Source of the DNA: Actinocatenispora rupis
Lineage (GTDB): Bacteria; Actinomycetota; Actinomycetes; Mycobacteriales; Micromonosporaceae
Direction of reading: 5' to 3'
DNA length: 64,000 nucleotides
NCBI RefSeq assembly: GCF_016861975.1
Contig: NZ_BOMB01000043.1
Location: 1 to 64,000 of the forward strand
In this document: in pieces, positions 9,201 to 21,200 of the stretch
Numbering within the stretch: position 1 is the stretch's first letter
How the letters are laid out: each line of letters starts with the position of its first letter
The notes under the pieces: generated by a model
The model's database searches: none
Told to the model about the DNA's origin: nothing
The model's input: only the letters and a program-made list of their open reading frames with translations
Position numbers and translations under genes: made by a program

Positions 9201-12200
9201 ACCGGTGGCCAGCCAGAGCACGGTACGCCCGCCGACGACGGTCCGGCGCACGGCGGCGCGCAACTCGTCGGGCGTGGCGTCCCGCCGTCGCCCGTCGACG
9301 TCGACCTCGGCCGGTTCGCCGAACGTCTCGGCCGGCGCCCGCAACACCACCGCATCGAGGCTGCGGGTGGCGTCGGCGATGATCGTGTACAGCAACGCGT
9401 CACCGAGCCGGTGGCGCAGGTCGGCGCCGCGTCCGTCGGCCAGGAGCGCGGCCCGGTCCGGGTGCGTGGCCACCCGCGCCGCGATCACCCGCACCGCCGC
9501 GGTACTCGCACCGAGCGCGTCGAGGCTGTCGAGCACCTGCCGGTACAGCCGGGCCGGCCCGGGCGGCTCGGTCGGCGAGGCCGGTCGGAGCTGCCGGGCG
9601 ATGGAGGCGGGTTCGGTGCCGTACGGGCGGAAGGCGACGATTTCGCCGGCCCGCACGTCGATCCGGCTGCGCACGCCGCCGTACCCGCCGACGTAACGGG
9701 TGACGCCGGGACGTACCTGGTGGTGGTGGCCGCGCCGGTGGGCGTCCAGCAACGCCTGCTCCACGTGGTACCGGACCTCGTCGTCCGTCCACTGTGGAGG
9801 GTACGGAGTGGCCGCGTGGAGGCGGCCCTCGACGCGGTGCCCGTCGACGGTCGCGGACCACGGCCCACCGTGGTGGTCGGGCAGCGCGGCGAGCAGGGAG
9901 GCGCGTACCGCGTCGAGTGCGGCGCCGTCGTCGGCGTCCGGGCTGACGGTGGCGCTGGCGTACGCGGAGCCGAGAAGGTGGCCGTGCCAGGTGACCGTCG
10001 CCTCGCCGTCGTGGTGGGCGACGGTGGCCCGCCCGCCCCGCCGCGCCACGTCGAACGCGGCGAGCGCGGAGTACGCGTCGGCGCCGACCGCGTCGCCGGC
10101 CTCGCCGTCGTCGAGGCTCCGGTCCGCCGCGGGACCGGTGCCCGGGACGTGACCACGCAGGTCCCGGGCCAGAACGCCGTCGGCGAACACGATCCGGGCC
10201 CGGCCGCCCAGCACCTGGAAGAGCCGCCGCAGGTGCCGCGGCATCAGCCGCCACGGCCCGGACTCCCCGTCCTGCACCGCATCCGCGCCCATCACCGTCG
10301 CGTCCCGGTACACCGGGCGGTGGCCCGCCACCTGCGCGTCCCGGTACTCGTCGAGCAGGCCGATCATGTGGCCGAACTCGTGCGCGTACCCGCGGGGCGG
10401 GTGGCCGACCGGCCAGTTCACCATGTCCATCCGGGCGCCGCCGGCGTGCAGCGTGACGACGTGGTGGGCCAGCAGCACCTCCGCGACGAACCGCACCCGT
10501 ACCGACAGCGGGGAGCCGTTGGGCAGGCGGTGCCCGTCGAACGTGCGGTGGATGGCGGCGGTGGCGGCAGCGGCGGTGGTCCGGCGGCGCGCCGCGACGA
10601 CCCGCGCCACCTCGGCCGCCGGCGCGAGCGGGAACTCGTCCGCGACGGCCGCCGACAGTACCGTCGTGTCGAGGTGGATCGCCACGTCCAGCCGGATCGG
10701 GGACGGCGCCGGGCCGGCCAGCTCCTGCAGCGTGAACGCCGAGGTCGTCGCGTACGGCGTGCGCCCGTCCGCGCCCGGCTCGGACCAGTCGAAGCGCACC
10801 TCCCACGACCGCACCACGTCCTCGTCGTCGGGTACGAGCGTGTCGTCGAACCACGTGGCGGCCGCGTCGGCCGCGCTGCCGCCGAGGGAGGGAGGCGCCG
10901 GCGGTTGCGCGGGCTGCTCCGGTACGGCGTCCGGCGCGGCGGCCTCGTCGTCGGGCTCGGCGAGGAACACGGCGTCGTCGCGCGCCACCGGGTCGAGGAA
11001 CGGCTCGGTCTCCCACTCGTGCGGGTCGGCCGGCAGCTCGGCGAGGCGACGGGCGCCGAGCGTACCGAGGGGCACGGGTGCGGCGTGGCCGACGCCGCGG
11101 GGCACGAACCGGAACATGCCGGCCTGCCAGGCGTCCGGGTTGTCGCGGGTGTCGGGCCAGTCGCGGTCGGGCGGGATCGGGCCGAGCAGCAGCGCGCCGG
11201 TGGACGCCAGCGCGACCGGGAACGGGGTGGCGACGACGGGCAGCCCGGTCAGGTCGGCGAGCTGCTGTGCCGGCGCGACCGCCCCGCCCTGTCCGAACCC
11301 GGACGCCAGGACGACGACGTGGTCGATCCCGCCCAGCTCGCCGGCGTCGTGTCGCGCGGTAACGACGCGTGCCAGGACCTCGGCGGTGAGGCCGCGGTCG
11401 CCGTACAGCAGGTTCGGGCCGGAGGTCTGCGCGCCGACCACCAGCGGCCGCAGCCCGAACGGCGTGCCCCGGAACCGTTGGCGCAGCGCGGGAAGCGCCC
11501 TGGGCAGCACGCCGAACCACCACTCGACGGCGAACTCGTCGTCGTACACGCGCCACGGGACGACGCCGTGCCACCGGTGCGGCGCGACGGTGTCGGCGGG
11601 CAGCGGGCCCGGCACGTACGTGGTGAGGTGGTAGAGCGCGGCGGCCTGCCGCAGGTCCTCCTCGCGGTGCAGGATCGTGTCGAGCAGCTGGCGTACGCCG
11701 GCGGTCTGCTCGGACGGCTCCGGCTCGTGGACCGTCCACATGCGACCCGCCGGGCCGGGGTGGATGCTGGCGGGGCGCTGGCCCAGCCCGCGCCGTACGT
11801 GGTCGCCGACGCCCTGGTGGGTCGGCATCGGCCCGTCGTTGCCGAGGGCGTACTCGACGGCGGCGGCGAGCAGGTTGACCCGCGCCTGGAGGACGTGCGC
11901 GTCGAGGCTGCCGTCCGGGAACCGCAGCTCCAGGTGACCGCGGACGTCGACGGTGACGCCGGACAGGTTGACCGACGGGTAGCGCCGCGTGGCCCGGCTC
12001 AGGTCGCGAACCAGCTGGTCGGCGTCGATCGGCGGGGGCACGGGCGGCAGCGGCGTGCGGAAGTGGGTGTCGCGGCGGGCGGCGGGCGGGGCGTGCGGGT
12101 CGGAGGTCATCCGCCACAGCACGTCCTGGTACGCGCCGAGCCAGCGCACGACCCGGGTCAGCCGGGCGCCGTCCGCGGCGAGCCCCGGTACGGCGACGTG

Positions 12201-15200
12201 GATGTGGCCGCCGGCGCGCGGGTCGATGTCGCCGCCGAACCGTCGGACGATCGCGAGGACGCGCGTCAGGTTCGCCCAGGCGACGGCGGATCCGGTCAGC
12301 AGCGGCGACACGATCTCGCCGTGCACCGACTGGTCGGGTACGAGCCGCCAGTGGTCCGGGTTCGCCGAGTACGGCGCGTCGTCCGGCGCCGGGTCCGGCC
12401 CGAGCAGCCCCTCCTCGCCCATGGCGGCGCGGATCCCGGCGAGCAGCCGCTCCCGCAGCTCGGCGAAGTCGTCGCCGTCGTACGCGGGGAAGACGAACTC
12501 GATCTCCAGCCCGATCGGCAGCGTGGTGGCGAGCGACGGGAGGAGCGGCACGGGGTGCCGACCCGCCAGCAGGGCGGTGCGCGCGTCGGCGCCGTGCGCG
12601 GCGAACAGCTCCGGTCGCGCGACGTAGGAGAACGGTCGGGCGGTGCGCGGCTGACGCTCCCGTACCGCCCGGGACAGCGCCGTGCCGGCGACCTGCGCCT
12701 CCTGCTGCACCGTCCGCCGGAGCCGCAGCCGCAGCCCGTCCGCGACGAAGCGCGGGTCGGCGCCGGGCGGGGCGACGGTCGTCCAGTACCGCGCGCCGTA
12801 CTCGTCGCCGGCGAAGTACGAGCCGACCTCGTGCCCGGTGGGCGACACGTCGACCAGCGCGCCGGCCGGCGGTACGTGCACCACCGAGCCGGTCACCGTG
12901 GCCAGCCGCCGGGCGTACGCCTCGATGTCGGACCGGTCGACGGGGTCGTGGACGACGAGGACCAGCTCGACGCCGGGCGAGAACTCGGGCGCACCGCGCA
13001 CGTCGACCGGATCCAGCTCGACGTCGACCGTCCCGTCGCCGACGTCCACCCCGTGGTACGGCCGGTCCAGCCGCCAGCGTGCCTCGACCGACGCGAGCGT
13101 CCCGTCGCCGAACAGGTCGGTCACCTCGGCCGGCGCTACGGTCGCCGACCCGGTCGGCGCGTGCCTGCCGACCCGCCGTACCTGCCGCGGGAACCACCGG
13201 CGGCCCCCGGGCGCGGGCGGCAGCAGGCGGTAGCCGTGGACGAGCCCGGTCCCCGCGTACCCGGCGACGAACTGGAGGCCGGGCAGCACCGCGGCCGGGC
13301 CGTCGTCGGTCGCCGGGACGACGCGGACCGCGGTGACCGCGCCGGGGTCGGGCGCGACGTACACGTCGTCGACGTAGGTCACGACCGTGCGGCGGGTCAG
13401 CTCGGCGAGGCGGCTGGCGAACATCCGGCTGGTACGGGCGAGCAGCCGGATCTCGCCGCGCGGGCCGGGCAGGTCGAGGTCGAGCACCGCGGCCAGCGCG
13501 TCGGGGGTCACCGTCCCGCCGTCCACCACCGGTACACCGTCCTCGGCCCGCAGCAGAACGATCGTGTCGCCGGCGCTGCGCCCGGCGTGGTTGGTCCGCA
13601 GCAGGCTCTCCACCAGCGCGAACTCGGCCGTCTCGGCGCCACGGTCCAGGAACGACACCGCCACCACCCCGGTGCCGCTGAACGTGTACCGGGTGCGGTC
13701 CCGCAGCCCGCCGCGCGTCCAGTACCGGGGGGCTTTGTCGGCGGGCAGGTCCGTCGGTGGGCCGAACGACGCGGCCGGTTCCGCCAGCGGCGGCGGGATG
13801 GTCACGTCTCCGTACCGGGTGCCGTCGGTGTCGAGATGGCGGGTGGCGTCGACGATCACGGCGTACAGCTCGTCGTCGCCGATGCGGCGGCGCAGCGCGA
13901 CGTCGCGGCCCTGGGTGAGCAGCAGGTGCCGCGCCGGGTGCCGTTCGATCGTGGCCGCCACCATCCGGATCGTCCACGGCGCCACGCCGGCCTGGTCGAG
14001 GTGGGCGCGGATCCGGGCGTACAGGGCGGCGGCGGCCTGGGCGGCGGTCGGCAGCATCCGCGGCCGTCGCACCGCTGCCGGCTCGTCGGCGAACCGCACC
14101 CGCCGCGCGCGCCCCGTCCCGCTCGTGCCCGCATCGTTCGCGGTGACAGGTGCCCGCGGGACCGTCCGGCCGCTCGTGCCCGCACCGAGCGCCGTGCCCG
14201 TCGGCGCTGGCCGCTGCGGCGCGTCGGCGGGCAGGGGCCGCGCGCCGCCCTGGTCGCGGGACGGGGCGAAGGCGCGGATGCGGCCGTTCTCCGCGACGCC
14301 CTCGGTCCAGACGGCCCCGTACTCACCGCGCCACCGCACCGCGCCGGACGCCGCAGCGTCCACCGTGCCCCGGCGCACCGCGTCCAGGTACGCCTGCGTC
14401 ACGTGGTAGCGCACCTCGTCGAGCGTCCACGAGTCCGGGTAGTACCGGGTGGCGCGGTCGACCCGCGCGGTGGCGTCGTCGCGGCTGCGGGTCGGGCGCT
14501 CGACGAGGGCGGTCACTCCGTTGGCGTACCGCAGGGTGCGGGGATGCGCGGGCCGACGGTGTCCGAGGGGAGCTGCCCGCAGCGCGTCGATCCCGGGCCG
14601 AACGGGCATCGGCAGCCGCCCCCGGTTGATCCGCCGGTACCACCGGTAGAGGTGCCGCGGGTGCAGCCGGCCCGCCGGATCGACGGCGTGGAACCCGCCG
14701 GCCGCGTCGTACGCGGGACTGCCGGTGGCGTCGAGGCCGCCGCCGGCCATCAGCGTCGAGTCACGGTAGGCCGGGCGGTTCCGGCCGGCACCGCGGTACT
14801 CGTCGTCCAGGCCGAGCAGGTGCCCGATCTCGTGAGCGATCTCGTTCGGTCCACTGTGGACGGACAGCTCCGTGGTCGTGGCGGGTCCGGACGGGCGCAC
14901 GGTGAACGTGTGCAGGGCGTCGGCGGGGCCGGTGAACCGTACCGACACCGACAGCGGCGAGCCGTCCGGCAGCCGGTGCCCGGTGTTGAAGTACCGGTCG
15001 ACCGCATCACGCACCCGCCGTACGAACCGATCGCGCTCGGCGGCCGGCACCGACGACAGGTCGAGGTGGACCCGGGTCTCCAGCGTGACGTGCGGCGGGC
15101 CACCGTACGGGTCCTCGGTCCACACCGCGTCGTACGCGACGGTCCACTCGCTCGCGCCGCCGTCCGCGTCCGGCCGGTGCACCGTGTCGCGGATGGTCTC

Positions 15201-18200
15201 GCGGCGCAGTTCCGGCGCGGGACGGCGACCCAGGTCGGCGCGTACCGCCTGCTCGAAGGTCAGGCCGCTGCGCCCGGCGGTCCGGTACAGCGCGGTCAGT
15301 TCTCCGCTGGTGACGCCGTGGGCGGTGATGCGGGCGCGCAGCGCGTCGTCCAGGCGGTCGACCTCGCGCCGGGCCGCGGCGGCGACCTCGGCCGGCGTCG
15401 CGTGGCGGGGATCGTGGTGGTACATCGAGCCCCGCGGCGAGATCCAGGTCAGTTCGGTGGTGTCGTCCGGCCCGACGCGGCGCAGCAGCACCGCCGCGCC
15501 CAGCTGGTACGCCACGTCGCGCGCGAGGTACGTCGGGTCGAGCGCGGTCAGCGACGCCTCGGGCGGCAGCGCGGCGGGGGCGGGCAGCTCGGCGTTCACC
15601 GCGACGGTCAGCGCGGTCACCCGGTCGTCGAGGCGTCGCAGGTCGGCAGCGCGGCGGGTGCCCGGCAGCGCCCAGACCCGGTCCTCCAGCGGTGCCCCGT
15701 TCCGGTGTGCCAGCCCACCGACCGCGAACGCGGACGCCGCTTCGTCCACAGTGGACGGTACGGGATCGGGCTCGCCGGCCAGGTTGGCCAGGTCGCGTGC
15801 CACCAGGTCCGTCAGCGCCCCGGCCCGCTCGGCCTGGCCGCGCGACGCCAGGTCCGCGGCCGTGTCCCGGACCCACTCCACGACCGCGCGGTAGCGGGCG
15901 AGCGCCACCGCGGCGTCGAGGTGGACGAGCACGAGCGGGGTGCCGTGCCCGTACCGGTCGCCGAGCCAGCGGCCGGCGCGGGCGACCAGGCCGCGGGTGT
16001 CGACCCCGATGCCGGCCGCCGCGCGCAGCAGGTCGCCGGTGCGTACCGTCGGCGCGCCCGCGAACGATGGCCACGCCCGGTCGTACGTGCCGGTCTCGGT
16101 GCGGGCGGCGTGCTGGGCGACGAGCGCCTCGTACTCGTCGACGAACATCTCGACGGACGCCTCGCCGCTGAACTCCTCCCCCCGGTACGTCGTTCCCGGG
16201 CGCCGGGCGCCGGCGAGGTGGTCGGCCTCGTGGCTGTGCTCGGTGCGGGTGAAGCGTTCCACGTCGTACCGGAAGGTGCCGCGGACGCGGACGACGACGA
16301 CCGGGCCCTGCTGCTTGACGTGCTGCTCGTCGCGGACGTTCTCGGTGGCGGAGTGGGACGCGCCCTGCGGCCGGGTGTGCGTCCGGTCGTGCGCGAGGGA
16401 CAGCGGCGGCGCCGTGGCGGCGTCGTATCCGAAGGTGGCCTGTCCGGTGCCGCTCCACGGGTTGCGGCCGCTGGACGAGGTGGTGCCGCTCTGGTACTTG
16501 GCGTACCGGCCGGTGCCGGTGCCGTCGTCGATCCGGTCGGTGACCTGGATGTCGACGATCTCGCCGGTCATCCAGACCCGGGCGCGTTCGGTCACGTCGC
16601 CGGGCATCACCAGGTTGTCGTCCAGCAGGTAGCGCTGGCCCAGCACGTACGGCAGGTGGTTGGTCAGCATCGACTGCGAGGTGAGCGCCGGCAGCGTCGG
16701 GTGCGCGTCGACCTTCGGCGCCCGCTGCCACGGGTCGCCCCGGAAAGCTCTGCGCAGCACGGACTTCAGCCGGGGCAACGCGTCCGCCGCCACGACCCCG
16801 TGGATGTACGCGTCGCGCGGCAGCCGCGCCAGCGGTTGCAGGTGCGACAGCGCGGCGGGGCCGGCGACGACGCTGTCGACGAGGTTGCGCGGCACCTGGA
16901 GTTCGAGCGTGCCGGGCACCCGGACCGGCTCGGGCGCGGGCCGGGCGCGCAGCGTCGGCACCGGCATCCCCCGGTACCGGTCGAGCCCCACGACGTACGG
17001 CACCGCCGGCAGCCGCAGCCCGCCGAACCGCCGCACCCGTACCGTGAACTCGTGCGGCACGCGCACGTCGTAGCGGCCGGTCCAGTCGTACGCGGTCTGC
17101 TCGGCGGTGTTCTGCTCGCCGATCGTCGCGCCGCGGTTGCCGCTGGTGCCCACCTTCCAGCTGGCCCCCTCGGAGGTGCCGTGCCCGCCGCCGCTCAGCC
17201 CCCCCAGCACCGCCAGGCCCTTGGCTTGCGCGGCGCCGCGCCCGGTCCCCCGGTACGCGTGGGCGTAGTTCTCCGTGCCGCTGTTCGGGGTGAAGCCGGT
17301 GACGGTCGGCGGGCCGGTCCGGCGCACCGTCAGGTGTACCTCGACGAGTTCGCGCAGGAACCAGCCGCGCGGCCGGACCAGCTGGAGGCGCAGCCCCTGC
17401 GGCCCGTACAGTTCCTCGACGAGCGCCTGCTCCCGGCCGCCGGCGAGCAGGCCCTGCACCGCGTCGACGCCGGTCTGGAGCCTGCCGACCATCCGCTGAT
17501 CCGTTGCCGCGAAAGGCAACCGGCTCCGCACGCCACCCCACGTCCACAGCGGCGACCCGTCCCGCCACACCTCCGTGCCCTTGGCGAGCAGCTTCGGGTC
17601 GACCGCGTCGATCGCCTCCTTCACGATGTCGTACGCGGTCCGGCCGTCGTCGTAGCTCAGGTGGCGGACGCCGACGTGGCCGAGCAGTTCCGGCTCCCCC
17701 ACCCCGCGCACCAGGTACGCGGGCATCGCGGGCTGCCGCGGTTCGACCACGGGTGCCCGCCGCGCGGTCGAACCGCCACCGCGGGCCGGCCGCCAGGCGG
17801 CGATCCGCGCCCGGAGGTCGGGCGACCAGATGGCCTTCGCCGGATCGGGTCGGGTGTCCCGACCGGTGTTGCCGTCGGCTTCCACGTACCCGGCGTGGTC
17901 GGTGCGCAGTCGGTGGGCCACCGCCTCGCGCAGCGCCGCCAGACCCGGCGACACGTCCGGCGCGACGTCCGTCCAGCGCAGCAGCGCACCGGCCACCACG
18001 TCCGCTCCGAGCGCGGTACCGGCGAGCCAGTCGCGCAGCGTGCGGGCGAGCTGCGTCGCGGGGACCGGCAGGTCGCCCGCCGCGTACCGGGTCAGCGCCT
18101 CCGGCTCGGACAGCACGTACAGCACGGTCCGGTCCGCGACGCTCGTCTCCTCCGCCGAGTAGTCGGCGAGGCGCAGCTTGCCGTGCTTCTCCGTCGCGTA

Positions 18201-21200
18201 CCGCACGGCGAAGTCCGCCGTCGTCCGGTACAGGTAGGCGCGGCTGAAGTCGAGCTGGATGTGTTCGGTACCACCGGTCAGCGCGAGAGAGGTGGTCGCG
18301 GAGCGGTCGCCGGACAGGGCCAGGTCGAGCGTTCCGCCGAGCGACGCGTCGAGACCGTTCAGCTCGCCCCTGGTGGTGCCGGGCGCCAGCTTCGCCTCCA
18401 GCGACAGGCCGTGCTGCTCGGTGGCGGCACTGTTCGCCTGCACCAGGTAGAGCTTGATCAGGCCGACGACGTACTTGTCGTCGGTGGCGTCGAGGAAGTC
18501 CGACCGGCGCAGCGTCGCGGAGATGTCGGCCGCGGCGGTGGTCGTGGTGACGAGCCCCGCCTCGAACGGTGCGTCCGTCGTGTACTGCCCGCGCACGATC
18601 TCCTTGAAGTGCGCGTGTGTCTCCACCGTGCCGCCGAACGCGGCGAGCGTCCCCGCCTCCCGGCCGCGCCGCCCGGTCAGGTTCCCGGCGAGGTCGGCCA
18701 GCGCGCCGGTCAGGCCGGACGCGTCCACGTGGTACACGACGGCCTGGTCGAGCACGTGCGCCGGCGTCGTCTCCCGCGTACCGAGGGCGTCGCCGGTCGG
18801 CTCCGTACTGCCCCACGGCAGCGTGTGGAGCGTGCCGGCGATGTCCGCCGACCCACCCGGTTCGGCCGCCGGCACCGGCGCGAACATCCGCGGGTTCCGG
18901 TACTCGATGCGCGCGGAGTACCTGCTCGTGGTGCGGAAGACGTCCGCGGCGCCGGGATACTCCAGCAGACCCGGCATGTTGGTGATGTGCGTGGTCTGCT
19001 GGCGTACCGAGGTGGCGGCGAAGTAGCCCAGGCCGCCGAGGAACGCCTTCAGGTGCTCCCACCCGCCCGACCAGTTCACCCCGTACGAGGTGCGCGAGGT
19101 GCCGGCGATCGCCTTGCCCGCGAAGCCCATGCCCATCGGCAGGTTGACCGTGTGGTACTCGTCGGTCGTCCGCTCGTACGCCAGCGATTCCGGGTCCTGC
19201 GTCGCGGTGACGACGACGGTGGCGGACAGCTCGCCGCCGAGGCCGTCGGGCCGCTTCACGGTGAACCGCATGCCGTCCTGGTGGATCGCGTTGTAGTGCG
19301 ACTCCAGGCCCTGCGCGGACAGCATCCGGTCGACCAGGTCGAGGTTGTCCAGCTTCGCTTTCATCCGCGTCGGACGCCGCCCGGCGCGGTCCGGCGCGAA
19401 CGGGTGCGTGTCGTCCGCGGGCAGGAACCCCTTGCCGCGCAACACGTCCACGACGCCGGAGCGCAGCGCGTCGATGCCGCCCGGGGCCAGCTTGACGAAC
19501 CCCTGCCCGACCCCGCGACCGGCCCGCACGTGCGCCGGTGCCGGCCGCGTCCCCGCCGGTTTCGTCGTCTCCCGGATCACGTTCGCCTGGTACGCGGCCC
19601 CGTCGGTGCGCAGTTCCTCGGGCAGCGCGGCGGCGTCGACCGGCAGCCCCGCCGCGTACGCGTCCGGCTCGGGCAGCGACACCAGCGCCGTCGCGTCCAC
19701 CGGCTCGACTGCCGCCAGATCCGGCACGCCCCGCAGCGACACGTCCGCCGACAGCGCGAACCCCATCCGGTACGACGCGACGTGCCTGGCGTAGCGGGGG
19801 ACGACGACCCACAGTCCGTTGCGGCTGCCGCTGCTGCCGTCCGTGGACGACGTCGACGTGGTCACGCCGACACCCAGCGTGCTGCCGAACTCACCCGGCA
19901 GCACGACCGACACGTTCGGCGCGCTCAGGTCCAGCCCGTCGGTCAGGTCCGTGTTGCCGCCCATCCCGCTGATCGCGGTGCGCACGTTCTCCAGGTGCGC
20001 GACGTCGCTCGTGGCGCCCACCGGGGCGGTGTCCCCGCGCGTCGCGCGTACCGTGACGCGGGCGACCGGCCTGCCGCGCTCGTCGCGGAGGTCGATCGGG
20101 AAGCCGCCCTCGTTCACCGCGACGGCCAGATGGGTGTCCAGGTTCCAGAGCTCGTCGCGGAGGGTCCGCCGCGCCACCCCGACGACCGGCAGCGGGTGGC
20201 CCTGCGCAGCCATCGTGGCCAGGACCGCGTCGTACAGCTCCGGCAGGCCCGAGAGCTGCGTCGCGTGGAAGTGGTCCGGAAGTTCCGCGAGACGGGCAGG
20301 CGCCACGGTCGCCGACACCCGGTGTTCGGTGTCGCGCAGCACCTGGTCCGGTATCCACACGGCCAGCCGCGCCGCCGGCGTCCGCTGCCGTACCGGGCGG
20401 TCCGCCCACGGCGTGTCGTCGGTACGCGCGGCGACCCGCCACGTCGCCCGCAGCGAGACGAGCGTCGACGGGCCGCGGGTGTTGAACACCTTGCCCTTCT
20501 CCGCGTCGGCCAGGTGGCTGCTGCCGCGGTTGGTCCGGTTACGGGTCAGGGTCGCGCTGGCCCCGATCCGCAGCGGACCGAACCCGCCGTCGACCGCCTG
20601 CGTCAGCGTGAGTCCACCGGAGATCCGGGTCGAGCCGGTCTGTCCACTGTGTCCCTGGCTGTGCCCGCCCGTCTGGAACTGCGAGTTCGTGGTGTCGCCG
20701 ACCGTCAGCGTCCCCGTACCGGCATCGACGCTCGCCGCCCGCGGATCGCTCGCGGCCAGCGTCACCTTCACCTCCATCCCGCCCAGCGACACCACGTACC
20801 CGGCGGTCAGGTAGCGGTAGTTGTTCAGCAGCACCGCCGGCAGCTCGGTCCACTCCCGCGCCGGCACGGTCACCCCGAGCCGGCTCGCCTCTTCCCGCAG
20901 CAGCCGCACCAGCTCCGGTACGCCGGGCAGCTCGTTGCGCGGGATCCCCGCCGCCAGCACCGTCACCGCGCGCTCGACCCGTACCGGGCCGGCCGGGGCG
21001 GACGCCGAATCCGTGGGCAGCGCGGACGCGTGCCCTGACGTGGAAACGGCGGGCGTCTCCGGCGACCCGATCGGCGCGGCGGACGTCGCGGCAGGCGTGG
21101 TATCGGTTGGTGTGCTCGGGTTGTCGGCGTCGGTCGGGGTGCCGTCGGGGACGGCGGCCGGGGCGTGCGGGGCGCCGGCGGTGGTGGCGCCGGACCCCGG

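Noticed and set aside
8778-21038. Very long open frame (over 4,000 codons) on the plus strand
   Set aside because: It is antisense to the giant gene; its composition is Arg/Gly/Val/Pro-rich with no domain pattern, as expected opposite a GC-rich gene.
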